A stretch of DNA of 64,000 nt from Dehalococcoidia bacterium (GTDB lineage: Bacteria; Chloroflexota; Dehalococcoidia; Tepidiformales; Tepidiformaceae): assembly GCA_022826585.1 (NCBI GenBank), contig JAJDUR010000032.1, positions 17,615 through 81,614 of the forward strand, written 5' to 3'. Positions 51,716-59,754 of this stretch are shown piece by piece. Position 1 is the stretch's first letter; each line of letters starts with the position of its first letter. The position numbers were made by a program, and so were the translations under genes. The notes beneath the pieces were generated by a model, which made no database searches, had not been told where the DNA came from, and was given only the letters and a program-made list of their open reading frames with translations.

Positions 51716-52605
51716 GCACCGAACCGACGGGGGCGGCGATGGTTGCGGAGCCCGTTCTTCCGGCGCGACCGAGTATCTGGTGGCGCATGGCACGGACCGC
51801 GCGGGCGCAGCCCGTGGGGGTCTTCGGGCTGTTCCTGACACTGATCGTGCTGGTGATTGTGATCTTTGGGCCGACCATTGCGACCCACGATCCAGACAAA
51901 CAGACGGGCAACCTCCTGGCCAGTCCCTCCAGTGAGAGCTGGTTCGGGACGGACGAGAAAGGCCGCGACTACTTCTCCCGCACGATGGCGGGCGGACGGA
52001 TCACCGTCATTGTCGCGGCCCTGTCATTGGCGATCGCGACGGCGGCAGGAACTCTGCTCGGGATGATCTCGGCCTATGTCCGGGGGATCGACATTATCTT
52101 CCAGCGGATCATCGATGCAATGCTGGCCCTGCCGGGGTTGTTCCTGATCCTCCTCTTCCTCATCGTGTTCGGCCGCGACACACAGGTGCTCGTGCTTGTC
52201 CTGGCGCTCTCGGTGACACCTCCACTCGTCCGCATCGCACGGGCGTCAACCCTTTCAACGCTCACGAACCCCTACGTCGAGGCGGCAGAGGTGATGGGAG
52301 CGTCCTGGAGACGCATCCTCCTGCGACATGTCTTGCCGAACATCGCCCCCACCATCGGCGTGATCTTCGCCGTGGGGGTGGGGAACCTGATGCTGGCGAC
52401 CGGGGCGCTCGGCTTCCTCGGCCTGGGTGTGCAACCGCCACAGTCAGAGTGGGGGCGCATGATTGCGGACAGCCGCTCCTACATTTCGTTCGCCTCGCAC
52501 ATGTTCATCTACCCGGCCATCGGGCTCGCCCTGGCAGTACTGGGTGTGAACCTGCTCGGAGACTCGCTGCGCGACCTCTGGGATCCGCGCATGCGGGGAA
52601 CATAG
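51712..52605 (+). CDS. ABC transporter permease, DppC/OppC type
   Basis: A 297-residue permease. ARAQPVGVFGLFLTLIVLVIVIFGPTIA is the first helix; WFGTDEKGRDYFSRTMAGGRITVIVAALSLAIATAAGTLLGMISAYVRG is the DppC hallmark; the EAA loop is PYVEAAEVMGASWRRILLRHVLPNIAPTI. It overlaps the DppB-like gene as ATGA. No DppD/DppF ATPase follows; the operon ends at a hairpin 3 bases on, so ATPases must come from elsewhere. Confidence 0.95.
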   Translation: MSTEPTGAAMVAEPVLPARPSIWWRMARTARAQPVGVFGLFLTLIVLVIVIFGPTIATHDPDKQTGNLLASPSSESWFGTDEKGRDYFSRTMAGGRITVIVAALSLAIATAAGTLLGMISAYVRGIDIIFQRIIDAMLALPGLFLILLFLIVFGRDTQVLVLVLALSVTPPLVRIARASTLSTLTNPYVEAAEVMGASWRRILLRHVLPNIAPTIGVIFAVGVGNLMLATGALGFLGLGVQPPQSEWGRMIADSRSYISFASHMFIYPAIGLALAVLGVNLLGDSLRDLWDPRMRGT

Positions 52606-52608
52606 GAA

Positions 52609-52634
52609 AGGGGCAGGCCTCGCGGCCTGCCCCT
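52609..52634. terminator. hairpin after the permease operon
   Basis: AGGGGCAGGCC (52609-52619) and GGCCTGCCCCT (52624-52634) form a perfect 11-bp stem with loop TCGC, followed by CTTGGT. It lies between the convergent permease and binding-protein genes. Confidence 0.7.
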
Positions 52635-52660
52635 CTTGGTGTCGCTTCGACGGGTTCCGG

Positions 52661-54466
52661 CTAGGCGTCGAGCCAGAGCCGCCCGAGGTTGTGAGTCAGT
52701 CCGAACGGAATGCGCTCGGGATGACCCATGACGTAACTGCGGAAGATCGGATAGAAGACGAGGGAGGCCGTGAAGGCCTGTGGCGAATGCTCGATAAGGG
52801 CGAGCGACGCCTCTCGCACCGCCTCGGCGCGAGCCTCGGCATCCAGCGTTGACCGCTGCTTCTGCAGCAAGGCATCGACGTCGGGGTCGGAGAAGCCCAC
52901 CCGGTTGAACGGGGCCCCGGTGTGGAAGCGGTGGTACAGATAGGTATCCGCATCCGTACCGCCCACCTCGAGTCCGATGTTCATGATGAAGTTCCCCTGC
53001 GATCGCTCCGCGAAGTAGTCGGCGCCGGTAGCCTGCTGGAGTTCGAGGTCGAGTCCGAGGACAGAGACGTCCTCCTTGATGCCTGTCGCATGGCAGGGGC
53101 ACTGGATGGGTGTTGGGATGGTGATGGTCTCGTCGGCGCCAACGCCCACGCCGGCCGCGTTCATGAGAGCGATGGCATCGGCGATGTCCTGGTCCTTGTC
53201 CTCGCGCCAGCCCGGCATCTCCAAGAGCTCCTGCTCCGTGAAGGCGAAGGGGTGGAACATCTGCGGGACCGGTCCCATGTAGATGCCACTCTCCGGACCG
53301 AACGGGTTGACGGCAATCTGCCGGTTGATGGCGAGGTGAACCGCCTGGCGCACACGGGCGTCGTTGAACGGCTCCTTCTGGTTGTGCATGTGGGTCTCTT
53401 CGATGGCGGAGTGCAGCCGCTTGCGGAACCCGACATCGTCGCCGAGCTGGCCCTGCAGCGCCTGCACCTGAATGAACAGGCCGCCGGCCCCAATGTTGTC
53501 GTAGTGGTCGAACTCGCCGGCGATGAAGGCGCCCTCCTGCGCCTCCTGGGAGAAAGCCAGGTGCTCGACGTGGTCGAGGTACGGAAGGGCCTGACCGTCG
53601 TCGCCGATCTCGAAGTAGTCGGGGTTCTTGTTGAGGATGCCCCGCACACCCGGATCGAGCTCGCCGCGAACGAACGGGCCGGTTCCGACCTGGTTCTCGT
53701 AGAGCTTCATCCCGGCGTCGCCCACAGCGTCGCGCTGCTCGCGGTTGACCATGAGGATGGGGTCGTCGGCGAGGAACCGGAGCATGGGTGCGAACGGCTC
53801 GCTCGTGCTGACCCGGAAGGTGAGGTCGTCGATGACCTCGACGTTCGAGATGCGGTCGAGCTGGCCCTGGATGAACTCCGGGTTGTCCTCGTTGAAGCGG
53901 CTCAGGCCGAACGCCGCATCCTCCGCGGTGAACTGCCGTCCGTTGGCGGGCGGCAAGTCGTGCCAGTGGATGTCGGGACGAATCTTGAACACGTATGTCA
54001 GGTCATCGGGCTGCTCGGGAAGGGACTCCGCCAGCTCCGCGTGCACGTTCACGTCACCGTCGTAGTTGAGCAGGCGGTTGTAGACGAGCCCCATACCGAG
54101 GGAATACGTGGTGGTGTGGTTGGTGATGGCGGGGTCGAAGACCGAGTCGCCACCAACGGAGCCACCGATTCGCAGGGTGCCGCCCCGCTTGATGTTGGAA
54201 GGCACGGGAGTGGCCTCGGGGGCGGCGGTCGCCTCGGCTTCGTCCGGGGCGGCGGTCGCATCGGGCTGGTCCGGAGCGGCGGTCGCCGTGGGCTGATCGG
54301 GCTCGGAGGGCGCCGCGGTCGGCGCCGGCTCGTCATCGTCGTCGTCGCCGCAACCGATGAGCACGGCCGTGGCGGCGCCGCCGCCGGCGAGGGCGGCGCC
54401 CTTCAGAAACGTTCGCCTGGCGATGGGACGCCTGCGCATGTACCTGGTCCAGTAGTTCTCGGCCAT
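52661..54466 (-). CDS. ABC transporter substrate-binding protein, family 5 (peptide/nickel type)
   Basis: A 601-residue lipoprotein. MRRRPIARRTFLKGAALAGGGAATAVLIGCGDDDDDE is a twin-arginine signal (RRTFLKG) ending in a lipobox. A Thr/Ala/Pro-rich linker with repeats of TAAPDQPDA follows, then the bi-lobed domain (GGTLRIGGSVGGDSVFDPAITNH, VYNRLLNYDGDVNVHAELAESLPEQPDDLTYVFKIRPDIHWHD). It probably feeds the DppB/DppC-like permeases although it is convergent to them. The promoter carries a 16-bp palindrome, so its expression is likely controlled by a repressor. Confidence 0.95.
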   Translation of the reverse strand: MAENYWTRYMRRRPIARRTFLKGAALAGGGAATAVLIGCGDDDDDEPAPTAAPSEPDQPTATAAPDQPDATAAPDEAEATAAPEATPVPSNIKRGGTLRIGGSVGGDSVFDPAITNHTTTYSLGMGLVYNRLLNYDGDVNVHAELAESLPEQPDDLTYVFKIRPDIHWHDLPPANGRQFTAEDAAFGLSRFNEDNPEFIQGQLDRISNVEVIDDLTFRVSTSEPFAPMLRFLADDPILMVNREQRDAVGDAGMKLYENQVGTGPFVRGELDPGVRGILNKNPDYFEIGDDGQALPYLDHVEHLAFSQEAQEGAFIAGEFDHYDNIGAGGLFIQVQALQGQLGDDVGFRKRLHSAIEETHMHNQKEPFNDARVRQAVHLAINRQIAVNPFGPESGIYMGPVPQMFHPFAFTEQELLEMPGWREDKDQDIADAIALMNAAGVGVGADETITIPTPIQCPCHATGIKEDVSVLGLDLELQQATGADYFAERSQGNFIMNIGLEVGGTDADTYLYHRFHTGAPFNRVGFSDPDVDALLQKQRSTLDAEARAEAVREASLALIEHSPQAFTASLVFYPIFRSYVMGHPERIPFGLTHNLGRLWLDA

Positions 54467-54508
54467 GTGCCCTCCTCAAGGTCACGAAGACTGGGTGAGT
54501 TGGGCCGC

Positions 54509-54531
54509 ATTCTATGGCATTGCGCAATGCC
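54509..54531 (-). promoter_or_regulatory. operator palindrome abutting a -10 box of the binding-protein gene
   Basis: GGCATTGCGCAATGCC (54516-54531) is a perfect 16-bp palindrome. One base away, on the minus strand, TAGAAT (54509-54514) followed by GCGGCC is the -10 box, so the palindrome fills the spacer. The inverted pair GTCACG (54481-54486) and CGTGAC (54533-54538) flanks it. A repressor bound here would block RNA polymerase. Confidence 0.7.
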
Positions 54532-54544
54532 CCGTGACGTGGAA

Positions 54545-54567
54545 CGGGGCGCCCGATGGGCGCCCCG
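54545..54567 (-). terminator. terminator hairpin after the second amidohydrolase gene
   Basis: CGGGGCGCCC-GAT-GGGCGCCCCG, a perfect 10-bp stem with a 3-base loop, lies 30 bases beyond the stop on the minus strand and upstream of the binding-protein promoter. Confidence 0.7.
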
Positions 54568-54596
54568 CGATGGTGCGTTGCCGGTGAAAGTTCGCG

Positions 54597-56297
54597 CTAG
54601 GCGGAGCCGTGGCGCAGGAGCTTGCCGCTCGTCGCGCCCGTGCACTCGCCGTCCACGAACGTCTCCTCGCCGTTGACCATGATGTGGCGGTAGCCCTCCG
54701 GCTTCCGGACGAGGCGCCAGGCGCCGGCCGGGTAGTCGTAGGCCTTCTCCGTCTCGCCCATCTCGAGCGCCTCGAGGTCGTAGATGACGATGTCGGCGGG
54801 AGCGCCCTCGCGGATGGTGCCGCGATCGCGGAAGCCGGCCGCCAGCGCCGGATAGGCGCTCAGCCGCCAGTGGGCCTGCTCCAGGTCCATCACCTCGTTG
54901 TCGCGAACGAGGAGGGCGAGGAACTCAGTCGGGTAGCGGCCGAGGGTGATGAACTTGGTGTGGGCGCCGCCGTCGGAGACGCCCGGGAGGGCGAAGGCGG
55001 AGTTGGCGACTTCCTTCATGGCGGCCATGTCCGTCGGCCTCGGGGCCGTGACGAAGAGGGCCTTCATGTCGTCCTCGAGCGCGATATCGAGCATCGCGTC
55101 GACGGGATGGCAGTCGCGGTCTTTGGCAATCTCGGTGACGGTCCAGCCGGTGTAGTGGTCCAGTTCGGGCTTGTGCAGTTCACCCACGATCAGCTGATCG
55201 AGGGAGAAGACGATGCCCACGCCACCGTACTCGGAGTCGTCGAACTCGGCCTTGGCGGCGGCGCGCCGCTCGGGGTCGGCCATCTTCACGGCGCGCTCCT
55301 CGACGGTGCCGAGGGTCATTTCGCGCCACACGGGACTGGAGTCGAAGAGGTTCCACTCCTCGAAGGTGAACTGGAAGTTGTTCTCGGCCGTCAGCGCCTG
55401 GGCGAAGACACGCGTGCCGCGTGCATTGCAGTCGTCCAGCCACTTGATAGTGTCCTTGTACTGCGGCATGGCCGCGCCGTGCTGGTCGGTGGCCACGCCA
55501 AGGACGTTGTAGATGACCGGGCGGCCGCTCTCGTCGGCCAGCTTCTCGGTCAGGTCCTGGCTCGCACCGATGCACTGGATGAAGCCGCGACCCACCTCGC
55601 GCAGCACGCGCGCGAAGGAGAGCAGGTCGTCGTGCGTCATCAGGTTCGTGATCATGAGCGTGCCGTCGTAGTCGCGCTGGATGTCGTTCTCGCCGATCTG
55701 GGCCGACCAGCCGCAACCGCCTGCCTCGAGGCCTTCCTTCATCAGGCGGTGCATCTCCGCCATCTCGGCCTCGTTCGCGGGGCGGCTCTTCGCCGCCTCC
55801 AGACCCATGACATAGGCCATGAGGGGGTTGAGGGGCATGTAACTGAGCATGTTCACGCCCTTGGGGGTGCGATCGAGGCTGTCGAGGAACTCGGGGTAGG
55901 TCTCCCAGTCCCAGGGCATGCCTTCCTGCATCGACTCCAGGGGAACCGCTTCGTTGCGCGACATCGTCAGCATGGCGCGGTCCTGGTCCTCGGGCTTGCA
56001 GGGCGCGAAGCCGAAGCCGCAGTTCCCGATGGCGACGGAGGTCACGCCGTGCCAGCTCGAGATCGAGCACCAGGGATCCCAGAACACCTGGGAGTCGTAG
56101 TGCGTATGCAGGTCGATGAAGCCCGGAGCGACGTTCAGCCCGGTGGCGTCGATGACCTTGCCGGCATCGGACGAATGGATCTTGCCGCCGATGCTGGCGA
56201 CGTAGCCGTCCTTGATGCCGATGTCGCCGTTGAAGCGCGGCGTGCGCTGGCCGTCAAAGACCGTCCCGTTCTTGATGACGGTATCGAATTGGGGCAT
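54597..56297 (-). CDS. N-acyl-D-amino-acid deacylase-like amidohydrolase, paralogue
   Basis: A 566-residue amidohydrolase with the same plan as the one at 41528: FDTVIKNGTVFDGQRTPRFNGDIGIKDGYV sandwich, FIDLHTHYDSQVFWDPWCSISSWHGVTSVAIGNCGFGFAPCK (HxH and conserved Cys), RNEAVPLESMQEGMPWDWETYPEFLDSLDRTPKGVN, SDGGAHTKFITLGRYPTEFL and GAPADIVIYDLEAL. The start MPQFDTV has ribosome-binding site GGAGGGAA and a TAGGAT -10 box (56329-56334). Likely an N-acyl-D-amino acid or cyclic amide hydrolase; it may act on what the nearby importer brings in. Confidence 0.92.
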   Translation of the reverse strand: MPQFDTVIKNGTVFDGQRTPRFNGDIGIKDGYVASIGGKIHSSDAGKVIDATGLNVAPGFIDLHTHYDSQVFWDPWCSISSWHGVTSVAIGNCGFGFAPCKPEDQDRAMLTMSRNEAVPLESMQEGMPWDWETYPEFLDSLDRTPKGVNMLSYMPLNPLMAYVMGLEAAKSRPANEAEMAEMHRLMKEGLEAGGCGWSAQIGENDIQRDYDGTLMITNLMTHDDLLSFARVLREVGRGFIQCIGASQDLTEKLADESGRPVIYNVLGVATDQHGAAMPQYKDTIKWLDDCNARGTRVFAQALTAENNFQFTFEEWNLFDSSPVWREMTLGTVEERAVKMADPERRAAAKAEFDDSEYGGVGIVFSLDQLIVGELHKPELDHYTGWTVTEIAKDRDCHPVDAMLDIALEDDMKALFVTAPRPTDMAAMKEVANSAFALPGVSDGGAHTKFITLGRYPTEFLALLVRDNEVMDLEQAHWRLSAYPALAAGFRDRGTIREGAPADIVIYDLEALEMGETEKAYDYPAGAWRLVRKPEGYRHIMVNGEETFVDGECTGATSGKLLRHGSA

Positions 56298-56468
56298 GGC
56301 TTCCCTCCGGGGAGATAGACGTAACCGAATCCTACCGCCCGACCCGCCGCGATACCAGCCAACAGCCCCCTTTCGCGGCGTCCGGAAGTGCTTGTGAGGG
56401 CACTCCCGCGTGGCTATCGTGCGGCAACACCAGACCCCGCGCCTACGCGCGCGGACAGGAGTGAATCG

Positions 56469-57110
56469 ATGGGCGACGTCTCGGTCCACGAAGCGATATT
56501 CACGACGCGGAGCATGCGGCGCCTGAAGCCGGATCCGGTGTCGAGGGAGGACCTGGAGTACATCATCGAGGCGGCCACGATGGCGCCGAGCGCGGGGAAC
56601 ACGCAGATGTGGGCCTTCGTGGTGGTGACGGACGCGGAGCAGATCGCGAAGATCGGGGCGGCCTACAAGGACGTCGGCGATCGCTACATCCGCGACGGCG
56701 TGCTGGCCGACCCCGACATCACGGCGGACCGGCAGCGGGTGTACTCGAAGGCGATGCACAACGTCGAGCACCTGGACGAGTCGCCCGCGATCATCGTGAC
56801 CTGCCTGCACGGGCGCGCGCCCGACAACTCCGACATCTCCTCGGGGTTCTTCAGCTCGACGTACCCGGCCGTCCAGAACATCCTGCTGGCGGCGCGCTCG
56901 CGGGGCCTGGGCACGGTGCTCCTGACGCTGGCGACGGACTACACGCCGGTCAGGCCCGAGGCCACGGCGGAGGTCCGCGACGTCCTGGGCCTGCCGGAGG
57001 ACGTGACGATTACGGCGCTCATCCCGGTGGGCTACCCGGAGGATCCGTGGGGCCGCCCCTGGCGCAAGCCATGGCAGGAGGTCACGCACTGGGATCGGTG
57101 GGGCGGGTAG
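56469..57110 (+). CDS. nitroreductase-family flavoprotein
   Basis: A 213-residue FMN nitroreductase-type protein. VSVHEAIFTTRSMRRLKPDPVSREDLEYIIEAATMAPSAGNTQMWAFVVV has the R-S-x-R-x-F/L and APSxGNxQ segments that bind FMN; SSTYPAVQNILLAARSRGLGTVLLTL and IPVGYPED are conserved later parts. It reduces nitro or enone groups or, in some members, dehalogenates. TATCGT (56415-56420) is a -10 candidate. Start at MGDVSVHEA behind ACAGGAG. Confidence 0.92.
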   Translation: MGDVSVHEAIFTTRSMRRLKPDPVSREDLEYIIEAATMAPSAGNTQMWAFVVVTDAEQIAKIGAAYKDVGDRYIRDGVLADPDITADRQRVYSKAMHNVEHLDESPAIIVTCLHGRAPDNSDISSGFFSSTYPAVQNILLAARSRGLGTVLLTLATDYTPVRPEATAEVRDVLGLPEDVTITALIPVGYPEDPWGRPWRKPWQEVTHWDRWGG

Positions 57111-57216
57111 GGGCGTCGGGGCAGCGCGCCACGCCGAACACAGTGGCGGAGCCCCGCGTGGAGTGCGATCATGCGGCCAGCCTGACCGGCGCGGCCAGTG
57201 CCGAGAGGAGTGCGTG

Positions 57217-58566
57217 ATGTCGATGACCTACCACGGGACCACGGAGGTCCCCACGGCCCCGGCCCAGTGCCCCGTCAACCACGAGGAGATCGACCTCTTC
57301 GCGGCGGGATCGCAGGAGTGGTGGTTCGAGGCGTACCGGAAGCTCCAGGAGGAGTGCCCGGTCATCCGGCTACCGGGCGAGGGACGCGAACCGGGAACGG
57401 ACGCGTTCATCCTGACGCGCTATGACGACATCCAGCGGGTCGCCCGCGACCGGAACCTGGTGCTGGGTCGCGAGGACCAGGCGCAGCAGGGGAACGGCAA
57501 CAGCGCCCTGCAGGAGGAGATCTTCGAGGAGGCGGGCTTCGGCGAGGCGTTCAACGCGCAGCAGGACCTGCGCTCGAGCGACGAGCAGGCGATGCGCTAC
57601 CGGCGCGTCGTGACCGACCCCTGGGTGGGGCCGGAGGGTGCGCAGCGCCAGCAGAAGATGGCGGAAGCGGCGGCGCACCGGCTGATCGACAACTGGATCG
57701 AGGACGGCGAGGTGGAGTTCGTGAAGGGCTTCGCGGCGCCGCTCCCCCAGGTCGTGATTACGACCATCCTCGGGCTGCCGCTCGAGGACATGGAGATGCT
57801 CCGGACGATGGAGGAGGCACAGGTGCGTCGCTTCGTCTACGGGCGGGGCGTCAACAGCATCATGAGCGACGAGGACGAGGTCGAGAACGCGCGCGAGCTG
57901 GTGCTGTTCAACGAGTACCTCGCGGAGCAGATCCAGGAGAAGCGGCGGAACCCCAAGGACGACATGATCTCCTACCTGTCACAGGTGGAGTTCGACGGAC
58001 AGAAGCTGAGCGACGGCGACATCACGAGCGTGGCGTTGCTGATGCACATCGGCGGCAACGAGACGACGCAGTACGCGCTCACGGCCGAGGCGATGCTGCT
58101 CGCACAGCACCCGGAAATCGTGGAGGAGTTGCGGGCGGACCGGACGAAGGTGCGCTTCTTCGTGGAGGAGGCGCTGCGCCTCTATGCGCCGACGCAGGGT
58201 CTGACGGCGCGGACGGCACGCATCGACTTCGAGATGGGCGGGGTGCAGATTCCGGCCGGGTCGACGCTGCACCTGCGCTTCGGGGCGGGGAACCGCGACC
58301 CGGAGCACTACCCGAACGCCGACACGCTGGACCTGACGCGGCCGCACGCGGGGCGGCACCTGACGTTCTCGCAGGGCCCGCGCTCGTGCCCGGGGGCGGG
58401 GCTCTCGCGCATGGAGCAGAACGTGGCCGTGAACGCGCTCCTCGATCGCCTGGAGACGATCGAGCTGAAGGACACGAACGACTTCCAGCACCAGCCGGGG
58501 ATCATGCTCGGGCTGTACCACCTCGACCTGGCGTTCACGAAGCGCTCGGCCGCGGTCTCGGCGTAG
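57217..58566 (+). CDS. cytochrome P450
   Basis: A 449-residue P450. I-helix: LLMHIGGNETTQYALTAEAM; ExxR: FVEEALRLYAPTQGLTAR; haem loop: HLTFSQGPRSCPGAGLSRMEQNV with Cys391. R-S replaces the more usual H at the two positions before Cys. It shares FSQG-CPGAGLSR with the P450 at 33107. An extra Cys-Pro-Val segment (APAQCPVNHEE) near the N terminus recalls CPV-type leaders of some P450s. The next P450 gene starts seven bases after its stop. Confidence 0.95.
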   Translation: MSMTYHGTTEVPTAPAQCPVNHEEIDLFAAGSQEWWFEAYRKLQEECPVIRLPGEGREPGTDAFILTRYDDIQRVARDRNLVLGREDQAQQGNGNSALQEEIFEEAGFGEAFNAQQDLRSSDEQAMRYRRVVTDPWVGPEGAQRQQKMAEAAAHRLIDNWIEDGEVEFVKGFAAPLPQVVITTILGLPLEDMEMLRTMEEAQVRRFVYGRGVNSIMSDEDEVENARELVLFNEYLAEQIQEKRRNPKDDMISYLSQVEFDGQKLSDGDITSVALLMHIGGNETTQYALTAEAMLLAQHPEIVEELRADRTKVRFFVEEALRLYAPTQGLTARTARIDFEMGGVQIPAGSTLHLRFGAGNRDPEHYPNADTLDLTRPHAGRHLTFSQGPRSCPGAGLSRMEQNVAVNALLDRLETIELKDTNDFQHQPGIMLGLYHLDLAFTKRSAAVSA

Positions 58567-58573
58567 CGCGAGG

Positions 58574-59722
58574 ATGGTCGACGGGTACAACCCCCTCTCG
58601 GAGGAGGTCCGGGCAGAGCCGAGCGTGGCCTACCGGCACCTGCTCGAAGAGGCGCCGGTGCACTTCTTCGAGGCGTTCGAGCCGCCGTTCTACACGCTCT
58701 CGCGCTTCGCGGACGTGCAGTCGGCGCTGCTCGACATCGAGACGTATTCGAGCGAGTTTGGGCAGGGGCCGCGCTTCAGCCCGCCGGCGGGCATGCTCTC
58801 GAACCCGCCCCAGCACACCTTCTACCGGAGCCTCGTGCAGCAGGCGTTCACGCCGCGGGCAATCGCGGAGTGGGCCGACCGGATCACGGAAATCTCGGAG
58901 GAGCTGCTCGACGAGCGGGTCGACGCCGGCAACTGGGACATGCACGACGACTACGCCTTCCCCCTGCCGGTGATGGTCATCGTGGAGATGCTGGGCGTGC
59001 CGGGCGACGACCTGCAGCGGTTCAAGTACTGGTCCGACATCACGGTGGAGGCGATGGGGGCGGAGGATCCCACGCCGTGGGCGGCCGAGATGGTGGAGCT
59101 GGGGACCTACCTCCTGGACGCCATCCAACAGCGGCGGGCGGACCCGCGGGACGACCTCATCAGCGAGCTCGTGACCGCCGAGCAGGACGGGAAGGGGCTC
59201 ACGGACGAGGAGCTGCTCGGAGTCGTCAACCAGCTGTTCGTGGGGGGCAACGAGACGACGACCTCGCTCATCACGAACATGGTCTGGCGGCTGCTGCAGG
59301 ACCGGCCGCTGTGGGAGCGGCTGGTGGCGGACCCGAGCCTGATCGACGCGGCCATCGAGGAGAGCCTGCGTTTCGACCCGCCCGTGCTGGGGCTCTACCG
59401 GTCGACGACACGGGACGTCGATCTCGAGGGCGGGAACATCCCGAAGGACGCGAAGGTGATGATGCACTACGCGGCCGCGAACCGTGACCCGGAGGCGTTC
59501 CCCTCGCCGGACGAGTTCTCGCTGGACCGCGAGCGGAACCGGCACCTCTCCTTCGGGCTTGGCGTGCACTTCTGCCTGGGGGCGCCGCTGGCGCGGCTGG
59601 AGGCGCGGGTGGCGATGCGCACGCTGCTGCAGCGCTGCCCCGACCTGGAACTGCTCGGCGACGGCGAACGGATCGCGCCGTACTTCCTGTGGGGTCGGCG
59701 GCGCCTGCCGGTTTCGGGGTAG
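58574..59722 (+). CDS. cytochrome P450
   Basis: A 382-residue, compact P450. It starts MVDGYNPLSEEVRAEPSVAYRHLLEEAPVHFF. I-helix: LFVGGNETTTSLITNMVW; ExxR: IEESLRFDPPVLGLYR; haem loop: HLSFGLGVHFCLGAPLARLEARV with Cys334, the canonical FGxGxHxCxG. It is co-transcribed with the P450 before it and perhaps with the MFS gene that follows 32 bases later. Its loop is unlike the other P450s here, so the pair is probably not a recent duplication. Confidence 0.95.
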   Translation: MVDGYNPLSEEVRAEPSVAYRHLLEEAPVHFFEAFEPPFYTLSRFADVQSALLDIETYSSEFGQGPRFSPPAGMLSNPPQHTFYRSLVQQAFTPRAIAEWADRITEISEELLDERVDAGNWDMHDDYAFPLPVMVIVEMLGVPGDDLQRFKYWSDITVEAMGAEDPTPWAAEMVELGTYLLDAIQQRRADPRDDLISELVTAEQDGKGLTDEELLGVVNQLFVGGNETTTSLITNMVWRLLQDRPLWERLVADPSLIDAAIEESLRFDPPVLGLYRSTTRDVDLEGGNIPKDAKVMMHYAAANRDPEAFPSPDEFSLDRERNRHLSFGLGVHFCLGAPLARLEARVAMRTLLQRCPDLELLGDGERIAPYFLWGRRRLPVSG

Positions 59723-59739
59723 CCAAGCCCCGCGCCCTG

Positions 59740-59745
59740 TAGCAT
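59740..59745 (+). promoter_or_regulatory. -10 box TAGCAT, probable leaderless start of the MFS gene
   Basis: TAGCAT-CGCCCC is followed by the GTG start at 59755 after nine bases, with no ribosome-binding site. The same hexamer precedes the SnoaL-like gene at 1842. Confidence 0.45.
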
Positions 59746-59754
59746 CGCCCCCAC

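Noticed and set aside
54597..57089. 830-codon version of the second amidohydrolase
   Set aside because: The extra 264 codons run antisense through the nitroreductase gene; a strong ribosome-binding site and -10 box fix the start at 56297.
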